Notes: a model not told the origin generated them from the sequence alone. A stretch of 39,470 nucleotides of DNA from Zestomicrobium sp964482405 (GCA_964482405.1 CAYZXH010000012.1:1-39470); one strand, 5' to 3'. Shown: positions 13,891-22,491, counted from the first letter of the stretch. Numbers and translations are program-made.

Positions 13891-15987
13891 TTAAGGAATA
13901 AGCATCTGGTAGAGGTTATTGCTTATCACGTAATACGCGAAGACAAGCGATACTATGCTCATCAACTTTATCAATATGTTTATGGAAGGTCCTGCAGCGT
14001 CTTTCATGGGGTCGCCGACCGTGTCTCCTATGACAGCGGCTTTATGAGCTTCGCTACCCTTACCTCCGTGATGTCCTGCCTCAATGTATTTCTTGGCGTT
14101 ATCCCAAGTATTCCCTACGTTCCCTTGGAAGAGCCCGAGCAGTAGCCCGGAGATTGTCGCCGCGAGCAGCATGCCTGCGAGAGCGTAAGGTCCTAGAACG
14201 AACCCGACGACAAGCGGGGATACTATAGCAATTAACCCGGGAACTACTAACCTCTTTATCGCGTAGGAGGTCACTATAGCTACTGCTTTACCGTAGTCGG
14301 GCTTCTCCTTAAATTCCAGTATTCCTGGCTTCTCCCTGAACTGCCTCCTAATCTCCTCTATTAGGACGAACGCTGAATCACTGACCGCGAGTATAACTAT
14401 CGAGGTGAAGAGAGCCGGCATCACCACCCCTATGAACATCCCTGAAATCAGTCCGGCATTCAATACCGTCAACGACTGAAAGAGACTACTTAAGTTCGCT
14501 CCGGTATAGTACTGAAGTATCGACGCGTAAGCACCTATGAAAGCAAGCGCGGTTAGAGCCGCCGAACCTATCGCAAAACCTTTACTAACTGACTTCATGG
14601 TATTCCCGGCAGCATCTAACTTATCGGTTATTCTCCTGACATCTTCACCTAGGTCGGCTTGCTCAGCTATCCCGGCAGCGTTATCGGTTATGGGTCCGTA
14701 AGCATCAGCGCTTACGACAACCCCTGTTAAGGACAGCATGCCTACCGCTGAGAGCGCCACGCCGTAAATGCCTAACCAGAATTCCTGCGTAGGTAGCCAC
14801 AAGACTAGGAATGCTGTTAAGGACGCGATAGCTATCATCACAGCGGGCACGAAAGCGCTTAAGAGTCCGTAAGCGAAGCCGGTTAAGATGGTGAGGGCGG
14901 GCCCCGCCTCAGACATCTTAGCAACCCTTCTTACTGGCGAATACCTAGCGTTAGTGAAGTAATCGCTAGTTAATCCTATCGCTACCCCTGCTACAAGACC
15001 GGCGACTATCACGACCCATACCCTAACACCTAGCTCGCCGCCGATTAACTGGGTGATCCCGAAGAACGACATGAGAGCTATGAGGATAGACGCTACCACA
15101 GTAGCTAGAGTTAACGGTTTTGATGGATCACCTCCCTCCCTCGTGCGCACGATGAACGAGGACAGTATCGAGGCTACTATACCTACTGCAGCCACTACGA
15201 GCGGGATTAAAGCGAAGCTACTCCAGGAATATAAGCTGAAACCTCTGAGCTGTGTTGACGCTATGACCATAGTAGATATTATGGCGCCAACGTAGGACTC
15301 GAAGAGGTCAGCACCCATCCCCGCAACATCACCTACGTTATCACCTACGTTATCCGCTATCACACCGGGATTTCTGGGGTCGTCCTCAGGTATCCCAACC
15401 TCAACCTTACCCACGAGGTCGGAGCCTATGTCCGCTGCCTTAGTGTATATCCCGCCCCCTACTCTAGCGAATAACGCGACTGAGGAAGCTCCGAAGCTAT
15501 AGCCTATTATATCGTTTATTGCTTCCGGAGTCTCTCCGTAGGCAATATATTGAAGAGCTATCAGCATGAGTCCTACACCAACAGTCATTAAGCCCATCAC
15601 TAAACCACCGTTGAAAGCAAGTCTTAAAGCTCTGTTAAGTCCTTTTTCTTTAGCTAAGTTAGCTGTTCGTACGTTAGCGTTCACAGCTATCTTCATACCT
15701 ACGAAACCCGCGGTGATTGAGGAAAGCGCTCCTAAAACATAGCTAATAGCCATCCTATACCATCCTAGAAGCACGAGCAGAACGACGATCACCACAGCGA
15801 TGCCGGAAATAACCGTATACTGTTTTTTGAGGTAAGCGTTAGCACCCTCCTTTATATACTCGTGAATCTCTATCATCCTACCAGAGCCCGGAGGTTCTTT
15901 AACGACCTTATAAGAAGTCAGTAACGCGTAGATTATCGCTACCGCCGCAATACCTAAGACGACGAACTCGGTAAGCACTTCACACAC
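13891..15987 (-). CDS. hppA: Membrane-bound ion-translocating pyrophosphatase, K+-independent type
   Basis: This 698-residue protein, with about 16 membrane helices, hydrolyses pyrophosphate to pump H+ (or Na+) outward. Catalytic motifs are intact: DIGSDLVGKVE near 187-196, the acidic DNVGDNVGD at 212-220 with GADLFESYVG after it, DNAAGIAEQ near 435-443, and the C-terminal GDTVGDPMKD. In the diagnostic segment GNTMKS, residue K465 occupies the position that is Ala in K+-dependent enzymes and Lys in K+-independent ones, so K+ independence is predicted. It starts with a GTG codon about six bases from the predicted transcription start. Ion specificity was not resolved. It is monocistronic and convergent with cobO. 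Confidence 0.95.
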   Translation of the reverse strand: MCEVLTEFVVLGIAAVAIIYALLTSYKVVKEPPGSGRMIEIHEYIKEGANAYLKKQYTVISGIAVVIVVLLVLLGWYRMAISYVLGALSSITAGFVGMKIAVNANVRTANLAKEKGLNRALRLAFNGGLVMGLMTVGVGLMLIALQYIAYGETPEAINDIIGYSFGASSVALFARVGGGIYTKAADIGSDLVGKVEVGIPEDDPRNPGVIADNVGDNVGDVAGMGADLFESYVGAIISTMVIASTQLRGFSLYSWSSFALIPLVVAAVGIVASILSSFIVRTREGGDPSKPLTLATVVASILIALMSFFGITQLIGGELGVRVWVVIVAGLVAGVAIGLTSDYFTNARYSPVRRVAKMSEAGPALTILTGFAYGLLSAFVPAVMIAIASLTAFLVLWLPTQEFWLGIYGVALSAVGMLSLTGVVVSADAYGPITDNAAGIAEQADLGEDVRRITDKLDAAGNTMKSVSKGFAIGSAALTALAFIGAYASILQYYTGANLSSLFQSLTVLNAGLISGMFIGVVMPALFTSIVILAVSDSAFVLIEEIRRQFREKPGILEFKEKPDYGKAVAIVTSYAIKRLVVPGLIAIVSPLVVGFVLGPYALAGMLLAATISGLLLGLFQGNVGNTWDNAKKYIEAGHHGGKGSEAHKAAVIGDTVGDPMKDAAGPSINILIKLMSIVSLVFAYYVISNNLYQMLIP

Positions 15988-16013
15988 CGAGAATACTATA
16001 GAGAAGCTTAACG

Positions 16014-16030
16014 CTTAAAAGCTTTATTTT
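16014..16030. promoter_or_regulatory. Overlapping divergent TATA elements, hppA and the DHH-like gene
   Basis: The self-complementary-looking CTTAAAAG (CTTTTAAG on the minus strand), about 30 bases ahead of hppA, predicts a near-leaderless start around 15993. GCTTTATTTT at 16021-16030 on the plus strand would start the DHH-like gene transcript near 16050. An inverted repeat of six bases (16050-16063, GAGTCT-AC-AGACTC) sits at that predicted start and might be an operator. The plus leader carries GAGGTGAGGAGGAGGG just before TTG 16103. Confidence 0.5.
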
Positions 16031-16102
16031 GTTTTGTAAGTGATAAGTAGAGTCTACAGACTCAAGTAACTAATTGGGAGTTGTTGAGGTGAGGAGGAGG
16101 GA

Positions 16103-17107
16103 TTGAGTACGCAATACGCGACCATATATACCAAGACAGGACTTGACGACATCTTAGCGACTGCGACGCTATCAATAGCTTTAGCTAGTAAGGGCGTTAA
16201 AACGTATGTGGAATTCGTTCCTCAAGTAATTAAAACCCCCGTCAAAATAGTTAGAAGCTACGCTATAGGCATAGTCCCCTCCCAGAACGTGAGCATATAT
16301 AGCTCGATAGGTTTCCAGCTAATCCAAGAGAAAAGACTGGGTGTTGTCGTTAAGTATGATGACGTGGGGAAAGGCGAGATTTTAATGAGTCTTTCCGAGA
16401 CGTACACATTGACTCAGGTAGTGTTGGAGTACGCCCAGACCTTAAACATCACGATAGATCCCCCGGAGCAACTCATTAAAGACGTAATATCATTAACTAC
16501 TGGGAAACCAGCCGAAGCAAGCAAGATAGGTAAGGCACTAGCTAAGGCTATTAAAATGGATTACAGCTCGCCGGATTTCGTAAACGCTCTCTACGCATAC
16601 TTCCTGCAAGTGTTGAGGACTAAATCATATAAATTGAGTCCCGAGATAGCTGAGAGAGCCGCAAAATATGATGAAGCCTTGAAATTAGTTGATGAACTAC
16701 TGAAGAGCGATAATCTACTAAGTTACGGTCCTTTAAGAGTGGTGGTGATTTCACGTGGTTTTGAGAAACCCTTGATTCGCGATAACTACCGGTTACTGAA
16801 GCCTCTAGTCAACGACATACTGCTCAGACTATGTAAGGAGGATGGGATCGGTATGGCGGTTCTCGAGACGGACTTAGGGCATACCTTAAAGATATGTTTA
16901 GGTTCCAGGAAGATTAGCTTCGTAAACATAATATCCTCACTACCTAAAGAACTCTCAAGCGAGCTCAACGTGACTTTGAGGGGTAATCACGTACTAATAG
17001 CGTTTAAAAACCCGTCTAAGAGTTCCTTAGACGCTATCTTAAGTATAGTAGACTCTATAGCTACGGGCCTAGCACCCTTATTAACTACATCACCTAAAAC
17101 TCAGTGA
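16103..17107 (+). CDS. Degenerate DHH/DHHA1 protein, candidate Cdc45-like replisome subunit
   Basis: This 334-residue protein aligns by eye with DHH phosphoesterases but has lost the catalytic residues. Where the intact DHH gene at 373-1314 reads HTDLDGVASG, this one reads KTGLDDILAT (residues 11-20), and no DHH triad follows. The linker helix AAKYDEALKLVDELL matches its counterpart. The DHHA1-like end LKICLGSRKISFVNIIS is present, but the GGGGHP loop is replaced by LRGNHVLI. In Thermoproteota the Cdc45/RecJ-family partner of GINS and MCM is an inactivated DHH protein of about this size, which makes Cdc45 the leading candidate. That assignment is inference. It starts at TTG 16103 right behind a strong GGAGG-rich site and is followed seven bases later by an epimerase gene. 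Confidence 0.6.
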   Translation: MSTQYATIYTKTGLDDILATATLSIALASKGVKTYVEFVPQVIKTPVKIVRSYAIGIVPSQNVSIYSSIGFQLIQEKRLGVVVKYDDVGKGEILMSLSETYTLTQVVLEYAQTLNITIDPPEQLIKDVISLTTGKPAEASKIGKALAKAIKMDYSSPDFVNALYAYFLQVLRTKSYKLSPEIAERAAKYDEALKLVDELLKSDNLLSYGPLRVVVISRGFEKPLIRDNYRLLKPLVNDILLRLCKEDGIGMAVLETDLGHTLKICLGSRKISFVNIISSLPKELSSELNVTLRGNHVLIAFKNPSKSSLDAILSIVDSIATGLAPLLTTSPKTQ

Positions 17108-17114
17108 GTATTAG

Positions 17115-18104
17115 ATGAGAGCCGTAGTTACGGGCGGGGCAGGCTTCATAGGCTCTCACGTAGCCGAGTATCTAGTTAATAAAGGCTATGAGGTAGTAGT
17201 TGTAGACAACCTAAGTTCCGGTAGCTTAGAAAACATCAGTCACTTAATTAGGAGCGGGAAGGTTAAGCTCTTAATCAAGGACTTAAAGATTTTCGATAAT
17301 GAGTTGAGGGATGCTCTTAAGGAAGCAACCACTGTATACCACTTCGCAGCTAATCCTGAAGTAAGGATTTCGTTAACGGAGCCACGCACGCATTTCGAGG
17401 AGAATGTGTTAGTAACGTTCAACGTCCTTGAGGGTTGCAGACTAAACGATGTTGGCGAGGTAGTTTTCGCGAGTTCATCAACTGTTTATGGCGACGCCCA
17501 AATATTCCCTACCCCGGAAGAACACCCGACCAGACCCATATCTATTTACGGTGTGTCGAAGCTCTTGTCCGAGAACCTAATCACCGGATACAGTGATATT
17601 TACGGTGTGAGAGCCTTGATACTTAGGTTCGCTAATATAGTGGGACCCAGGCAAACCCATGGTGTCATCGTAGACTTCATCAAAAAGCTGAGGAAGAACC
17701 CTGACGTGCTTGAGATCTTGGGTGATGGAACACAAAAGAAGTCGTACCTCCACGTAAGCGACTTAATAGAAGGTATGAGCACGGCTTTAGAGTATTTAAG
17801 GAGTTCACGCAATAAGTATGAAGTTTTTAATGTAGGTAATGTGGACTGGATAACCGTTAAGGAAATAGCTGACTTAGTCGTTGAGGAGATGGGTCTCGGG
17901 GACGTCAAGTATGTCTACAACCCAGCAACACTTGATGGTAGGGGATGGGTTGGGGACGTCAAATTCATGTTACTTGACGTGAAGAAGTTGATGAGCTTAG
18001 GATGGAAACCGAAACTCACTTCGAAGGAAGCTTTAAGAGAAGCTATTAGATGGGTTAAGAGAAATCTCGAAAATGATTCTGCCACACTTAGAACGGGGAT
18101 ATGA
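17115..18104 (+). CDS. NAD-dependent sugar epimerase/dehydratase, GalE-like
   Basis: This 329-residue extended short-chain dehydrogenase has the NAD-binding TGGAGFIGSH at residues 6-15 and an acidic residue at the end of the second strand (VVVDNLSSG). It also has YHFAAN, the catalytic ASSSTVYG with S122/T123, and Y145-x3-K149 in IYGVSK. It closely fits archaeal UDP-glucose 4-epimerase-like enzymes, which interconvert UDP-glucose and UDP-galactose or act on related NDP-sugars. The sugar cannot be told from sequence. It is probably co-transcribed with the degenerate DHH gene seven bases upstream, an odd pairing. The last 17 bases overlap the 3' end of aEF-2 on the other strand. Confidence 0.88.
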   Translation: MRAVVTGGAGFIGSHVAEYLVNKGYEVVVVDNLSSGSLENISHLIRSGKVKLLIKDLKIFDNELRDALKEATTVYHFAANPEVRISLTEPRTHFEENVLVTFNVLEGCRLNDVGEVVFASSSTVYGDAQIFPTPEEHPTRPISIYGVSKLLSENLITGYSDIYGVRALILRFANIVGPRQTHGVIVDFIKKLRKNPDVLEILGDGTQKKSYLHVSDLIEGMSTALEYLRSSRNKYEVFNVGNVDWITVKEIADLVVEEMGLGDVKYVYNPATLDGRGWVGDVKFMLLDVKKLMSLGWKPKLTSKEALREAIRWVKRNLENDSATLRTGI

Positions 18105-20304
18105 AGTCGTCAGGTCTTGGCGGCTCGGGCTTTAAGCCTTTCCTTTGCCTTATCTTAGCTACTATATCCATTAACAGAGACTCCGGTACCGGTGCCCACC
18201 TACTGAACTCGGTGCCCCAGAAAGCTCTGCCGGCGGTTGCTGATCTCAGCTCATTAGCTAAGTCTAGCGACTCAGCTACCGGTATCTCAGCTATTACCCT
18301 GGAAGCGTTACTACTCAAAGTAATTACGTCAAGAACCTTACCTCTCTTCCTAGTTATGACTGAGATAGCTGAACTCATCAAGTCTACCGGAACCCTAATA
18401 TCTATCTTCTGTATCGGCTCTAGAAGTGTAGGCCTAGATAGCAACATCCCGGCGTATATCGGGTTTCTGACGGCCGGGAATATCTGCGCTGGGCCTCTGT
18501 GCGCTGGATCTTCATGGACCACCGCGTCATGCAGAATAACCTTAACGCCTCTGACCCTCTCCATGCAGAGAGGCCCCTCACTCATCGCTAACCTAAAGCC
18601 TTGAATGATTGTGTCCTTAATCTCCCTCAAGTACTGAACGCCTGTGGTCTTGTCAACGAATACGTTAATGCCTTCATCTATTGCCCAGATCCTCTTCGCC
18701 TCGTCGTAGTCCCAGCCGGCTTGATCTCTTAGAATCCTAGCTACCTCCCTAGGATCCATGTTCTCGGTCACGGCTCCTTGCTGAATCAACGAGATGGTTT
18801 CCTCGTTGAGGGGCTCGACACTTATGTAGAACTTGTTGTGCTTATTAGGAGACTTACCTTCAAGGACTTGTGAGGACCCCCTTATGGTCTCCCTATACAC
18901 GATTATCGGGGGAGTTGTGTCAACCTCTATACCGTAATTCTCTTTGAGTAACGTGAGGGTTATTTCTAGGTGGAGGGGGCCCATACCAGCTATTAAGTAC
19001 TCCCCTGTCTCCTCGTTTATCTTAACTATTAAGTTAGGGTCTTCTATAGCCATCTTCCTCAGAGCGTCAATAAGTTTCGTTAAGTCTTGCGTTTTCTTAG
19101 GTTCTATAGCCATAGTGACGACCGGCTCTGTAACGTATCTTAGTCTTTCGAAGGGTGCGGCCATATCCTTGAACATTACGTTAACAGCTGTTTCCCCTGC
19201 TCTAGCTCTCTCAAGACCTAGGACAGCACCTATATTCCCTGCAACAACCTGATCTACCTGCTCTCTAAACGGACCCATGTAAAGCGATACTTGAAGAATC
19301 TTTTGCGGGGTTCTTGCGTTAACCAGCCAGACCTCCTCACCAGCCCTCAGTGTTCCTGACATTACTCTCCCGGTAGCCACGAATCCTGCGTGGGGATCTA
19401 GCCTCATGTCGTTAATCATGTATACTAGTGGTCCGTTAGGGTCTGCCTCAAGCATTGCTCTCCCAAGCTCGGTGTTTATATCTCCCTTCCATATCTTAGG
19501 TATCCTGTACTTCTGCGCTATTCTTGGGTTAGGGACGTGGGTAATCACGGCTTCAAGCAGGGTTTCATGCAATGGAGCTATTTTCTGAAACTCCTCGACA
19601 GCTTCCCTGCCTTTCTCGTAAGCTTTAATCAACTCCATTATGTTAGTTCCTTTCCTCTGAGCGTGCGGGACTGTCAAGCCTATCTTATCCTTCGCTGAAC
19701 CGAATATTACCTGTCCCTTCGACGCATCCAAAACCCACTTATCCCTGAATTCTGGGTCAGCATTCTCTATAATCAGCCTGTTAACTTCCTTTATTATATC
19801 CACGAATCTTTTCTGTATCTCCTGCGGTGAGAGCTTCAACTCTTTTATCAACCTATCTATCTTGTTTATGAATAAGAGAGGCCTCACTCTCTCTTCCAAA
19901 GACTGCCTAAGCACGGTCTCCGTCTGGGTCATCACACCCTCAACAGCGTCGACCACGACTATCGCGCCGTCAAGAACACGTAAAGACCTAGTCACCTTAC
20001 CTGAGAAGTCCACGTGTCCGGGGGTGTCAATCAAGTTTATGACGTACCCCTTACCACCCAACTCGTGATACAGGCTTATGTTAGCTGCCTTTACCGTAAC
20101 ACCTCTCTTCTGTTCCACGTCAAGGTAGTCCAGAGCCAGAGCCTCACCAGCAACTTTAGCGGAGATTATGCCAGCCGCCGCTAACAGCACGTCGGAGGTA
20201 GTGGTCTTGCCGTGATCCACGTGTGCAATTATACCTATGTTCCTCACGTGCTCCAAATCACTCATTATCTTCTGGATCTGCTCTACCGTCTTATACCTAG
20301 GCAT
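18088..20304 (-). CDS. fusA: Translation elongation factor aEF-2
   Basis: This is a 738-residue translocation GTPase. The G domain opens with NIGIIAHVDHGKTT, then DTPGHVDF (G3) and NKIDRL (G4). The later EF-2 domains are complete. The diphthamide target histidine is in DPAHRGPAQ (about residue 602), so modification by the Dph pathway is expected. I take ATG 20304 (MPRYKTVEQIQ), the usual archaeal N-terminus. TTG 20319 would add five residues lying in the likely leader. It is monocistronic with its own TATA box, and its stop lies inside the last codons of the convergent epimerase gene. Confidence 0.97.
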   Translation of the reverse strand: MPRYKTVEQIQKIMSDLEHVRNIGIIAHVDHGKTTTSDVLLAAAGIISAKVAGEALALDYLDVEQKRGVTVKAANISLYHELGGKGYVINLIDTPGHVDFSGKVTRSLRVLDGAIVVVDAVEGVMTQTETVLRQSLEERVRPLLFINKIDRLIKELKLSPQEIQKRFVDIIKEVNRLIIENADPEFRDKWVLDASKGQVIFGSAKDKIGLTVPHAQRKGTNIMELIKAYEKGREAVEEFQKIAPLHETLLEAVITHVPNPRIAQKYRIPKIWKGDINTELGRAMLEADPNGPLVYMINDMRLDPHAGFVATGRVMSGTLRAGEEVWLVNARTPQKILQVSLYMGPFREQVDQVVAGNIGAVLGLERARAGETAVNVMFKDMAAPFERLRYVTEPVVTMAIEPKKTQDLTKLIDALRKMAIEDPNLIVKINEETGEYLIAGMGPLHLEITLTLLKENYGIEVDTTPPIIVYRETIRGSSQVLEGKSPNKHNKFYISVEPLNEETISLIQQGAVTENMDPREVARILRDQAGWDYDEAKRIWAIDEGINVFVDKTTGVQYLREIKDTIIQGFRLAMSEGPLCMERVRGVKVILHDAVVHEDPAHRGPAQIFPAVRNPIYAGMLLSRPTLLEPIQKIDIRVPVDLMSSAISVITRKRGKVLDVITLSSNASRVIAEIPVAESLDLANELRSATAGRAFWGTEFSRWAPVPESLLMDIVAKIRQRKGLKPEPPRPDDFISPF

Positions 20305-20335
20305 ACCTACTACCCACAAAAGTAACTTTAAGAAA

Positions 20336-20344
20336 GTTATAAGC
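20336..20344 (-). promoter_or_regulatory. TATA box of aEF-2
   Basis: On the minus strand GCTTATAAC lies about 36 bases before ATG 20304, with transcription start predicted near 20314 and a leader of about ten bases. The short spacer between XPF and aEF-2 (20320-20388) holds nothing else I recognise. Confidence 0.6.
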
Positions 20345-20388
20345 TTAATCCTAACCTCCGGGGATGAAGCCGGGCGTGAACAACCTAC

Positions 20389-21090
20389 TTACTTCTTGCT
20401 AATGAATCTATCTAGTGAGGTATTTGCAGCGTTCTGCGACCCTTCCTCAACCACTCTCTTAAATAACCTTGCCTTATCCTCGCTCATCCCCTCAACCCTA
20501 ACGAGCTCCGTTACTTGCGCGTTCACCACCGCTTTCAAGCTACCGAACTTACGGAGCAGTCTCTCCGCTAAGGTAGGGCCTATCTTAGGGAATGAGGACA
20601 ACACGTAGATCTGCCATGCTCTCAAATCACTTGTTTTAGGTTTCTTAACCTTCCTGTACGTGGGTAGGGAGACAGGAGCTTTCTTACCAGCTTTCTGTGT
20701 TTTCTCCGCAATATACTTTATTAACTCGGCGGTATGCCTGGAATTCCTCGTGTAGAGTATTGGAACGTTGAAGGATAAGACAGCGCTAACTAAGGCGGCT
20801 TCAATAGACTTAGGATTCTCGACGTACTTGTCTACATCGAGTAAGTCACCCTCTACTATCAAGACAGCTTTAAGGCCTTCCAGACTCCTCAACCTCTTTA
20901 ACTGATCGAAAAACCTGCCCTCATAAACAGATTTAATTAAGTCATCTAACCTCTTCCTCTCCAGAACTATCAAGTCATTAACTACGTAATCGCCGACTTC
21001 TAAAACCTTAAAAATGACTGAGAGCCCCATGCTAGCCAAGTATTGAGGGATCTCAGACGATTTCTCACGTTCATCAACGTAAACCCTCAT
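20389..21090 (-). CDS. xpf: XPF/ERCC4-type structure-specific endonuclease, crenarchaeal short form
   Basis: This 233-residue nuclease has an ERCC4 domain (about 1-135) with D6, D34 in EVGDYVV and the catalytic E44-R45-K46 in VLERKRLDDL. A tandem helix-hairpin-helix domain follows (about 165-215, FPKIGPTLAERLLRKFGSLKAV and VEGMSEDKARLFKRVV). There is no helicase domain, as is usual for crenarchaeal XPF, in contrast to euryarchaeal Hef. The C-terminal NTSLDRFI resembles a PCNA-interacting peptide. Crenarchaeal XPF requires PCNA to cut 3' flaps and branched DNA. It has its own promoter and sits between aEF-2 and the end of the exosome superoperon. Confidence 0.93.
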   Translation of the reverse strand: MRVYVDEREKSSEIPQYLASMGLSVIFKVLEVGDYVVNDLIVLERKRLDDLIKSVYEGRFFDQLKRLRSLEGLKAVLIVEGDLLDVDKYVENPKSIEAALVSAVLSFNVPILYTRNSRHTAELIKYIAEKTQKAGKKAPVSLPTYRKVKKPKTSDLRAWQIYVLSSFPKIGPTLAERLLRKFGSLKAVVNAQVTELVRVEGMSEDKARLFKRVVEEGSQNAANTSLDRFISKK

Positions 21091-21126
21091 TTCAAGACCA
21101 ACCCGAAAAATATTAGTTCACGGAAT

Positions 21127-21136
21127 CATTAAAATT
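21127..21136 (-). promoter_or_regulatory. Probable TATA box of xpf
   Basis: AATTTTAATG on the minus strand is centred about 40 bases before ATG 21090, in the 50-base gap after the DHH gene. It predicts transcription start near 21107. Confidence 0.45.
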
Positions 21137-21140
21137 ACTG

Positions 21141-22190
21141 CTAACTCAAACACTTATCAATCCACCTACCCTCCTCTAAAACGTTGACCCTCATGCCTAG
21201 CTTAACGAAGAATTGCTTTACTAGCCTCAACAACTCATTAACGTTCGCTTCATAATTTAAGAGGAGTCCTGCAGCACCTTCATGACCCCCGCCTGAACCA
21301 CCGAGCTCTCTAGCGATGAACGTAACTAAATCAGACGCTATAGGGGATTTCAAGACTTCTATTATCTTCTGAGACGCTCTAACATAAACTCTTGTTTCAC
21401 CAGATCTAAGTGAGATAGCTATCGCTACGTCAGCTCCAGATGCTATGAGGGTCTTCAGTACTGAAGCTTCGTGAGCACCCACACAAGTCAAAGCAAGTAT
21501 AAAATCTTTGTCTAATTCGTAGAGCCCTGTTCTCGAGATACCCTTAAGAACAGCTATCTTCTCACTCCTATCAACCTCCACACCGGTCATGAGGGAGAGG
21601 GCTTCATAAAAACACTCACTACATAATTCGGTCAGGTAGTACAATGCTCGGAAGGTGGAGGGCTTAGCTAACCTCAAGTTTTTAGTATCGTATAGTATTC
21701 CAGTTATTAAGAGCGTGGCTAAGCGGGTATCCGGCTTTAAGGAAAGCATCTCCAACATCAACGCGATGATCTCACTGGTGGAAGCCATCTCCTTTAAGTG
21801 GATAGATAGCGAAGCGTTCTCAGCCAGCTCATTAGTTTCATGATGGTCTATGACCACGTAGTCGTGACCGCTCTCAACGTCCGGCACGAAAACCTGCGAC
21901 TTACTTGAGGCGTCAACGTATACTATTAAATCACAAGAGGTTACCGTAGTTAGATCCTTCTCAAACCCTAAACTCTTGAGTATCTTGGTAGCGACTCTGT
22001 TAACTCCTTCAGGGAAGATAACGCCTGTCTTAACGTTGCTGATTAGCGATTCTGCGATAAACTTAGCTCCCAGAACTGAAGCTACGGCGTCGGGATCTGC
22101 GTCTCTATGAGTACAGAAACATATCGATGAGTAATTTCTTAGGGTGTCCACTAGCTTACGTGTTAGCTTCGTTAATTCCCCTACTCCCAT
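21141..22190 (-). CDS. DHH/DHHA1 phosphoesterase closing the exosome operon (NrnA-like)
   Basis: This is an intact DHH protein. Motif I is CTHRDADPDAVAS, motif II is VYVDASS, motif III is VVIDHHETNE and the DHHA1 loop is GGSGGGHEGAAG. NrnA-type enzymes of this layout degrade 2-5 nt oligoribonucleotides and can dephosphorylate pAp. As last gene of the exosome superoperon it would be well placed to finish RNA to mononucleotides. That role is inference from context. The start is uncertain: ATG 22190 (349 residues, 35-base overlap with DUF3194), ATG 22208 with GGAG ten bases upstream, or ATG 22229 are all in frame, and all leave motif I intact. Confidence 0.87.
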   Translation of the reverse strand: MGVGELTKLTRKLVDTLRNYSSICFCTHRDADPDAVASVLGAKFIAESLISNVKTGVIFPEGVNRVATKILKSLGFEKDLTTVTSCDLIVYVDASSKSQVFVPDVESGHDYVVIDHHETNELAENASLSIHLKEMASTSEIIALMLEMLSLKPDTRLATLLITGILYDTKNLRLAKPSTFRALYYLTELCSECFYEALSLMTGVEVDRSEKIAVLKGISRTGLYELDKDFILALTCVGAHEASVLKTLIASGADVAIAISLRSGETRVYVRASQKIIEVLKSPIASDLVTFIARELGGSGGGHEGAAGLLLNYEANVNELLRLVKQFFVKLGMRVNVLEEGRWIDKCLS

Positions 22191-22491
22191 ATCTCCTAAG
22201 TAATTCATCTTCAAACGACTCCAGAACATTATCGATTACTTGATCTAATAAGACCTCTAATCCCGGGTCAGGAGCTTTAGGCCCCTCATACTCTAGCTCA
22301 ATACCCACGTTAATCTGTCCTAAGTCGAGACTTAAGGTAATTATCACGTTGTAATCATCCGCTCGACTAGATATAGAGCTGAGAAACTTGCTTAATCTTT
22401 CCTCAATTAAAAAAACCAGTTCTCTGAGGTCTTCTTGAGTTACTCGACTTAAATCAAGACCTAAAGTCTTCACGTAGTTTTTGCTAACCAC
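22156..22491 (-). CDS. DUF3194-family archaeal protein
   Basis: This 111-residue acidic protein has the layout of DUF3194: an N-terminal helical part (QEDLRELVFLIEERLSKFLSS), a two-stranded middle (NVIITLSLDLGQINVGIELEYE) and a C-terminal helix (LLDQVIDNVLESFEDELLRRY). DUF3194 genes typically follow prefoldin beta in archaea and have no known function. That is the position here, with an eight-base overlap with pfdB. It starts at GTG 22491. The downstream DHH gene begins inside its 3' end, so the three genes are tightly coupled. Confidence 0.7.
   Translation of the reverse strand: MVSKNYVKTLGLDLSRVTQEDLRELVFLIEERLSKFLSSISSRADDYNVIITLSLDLGQINVGIELEYEGPKAPDPGLEVLLDQVIDNVLESFEDELLRRYGSRGINEANT

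Noticed and set aside
15053..15295. Plus-strand open frame opposite hppA, and similar long frames opposite aEF-2, rrp41, rrp42 and others
   Set aside because: They are antisense shadows of strongly conserved genes. They lack their own ribosome binding sites or promoters and have low-complexity Ser/Thr-rich translations.
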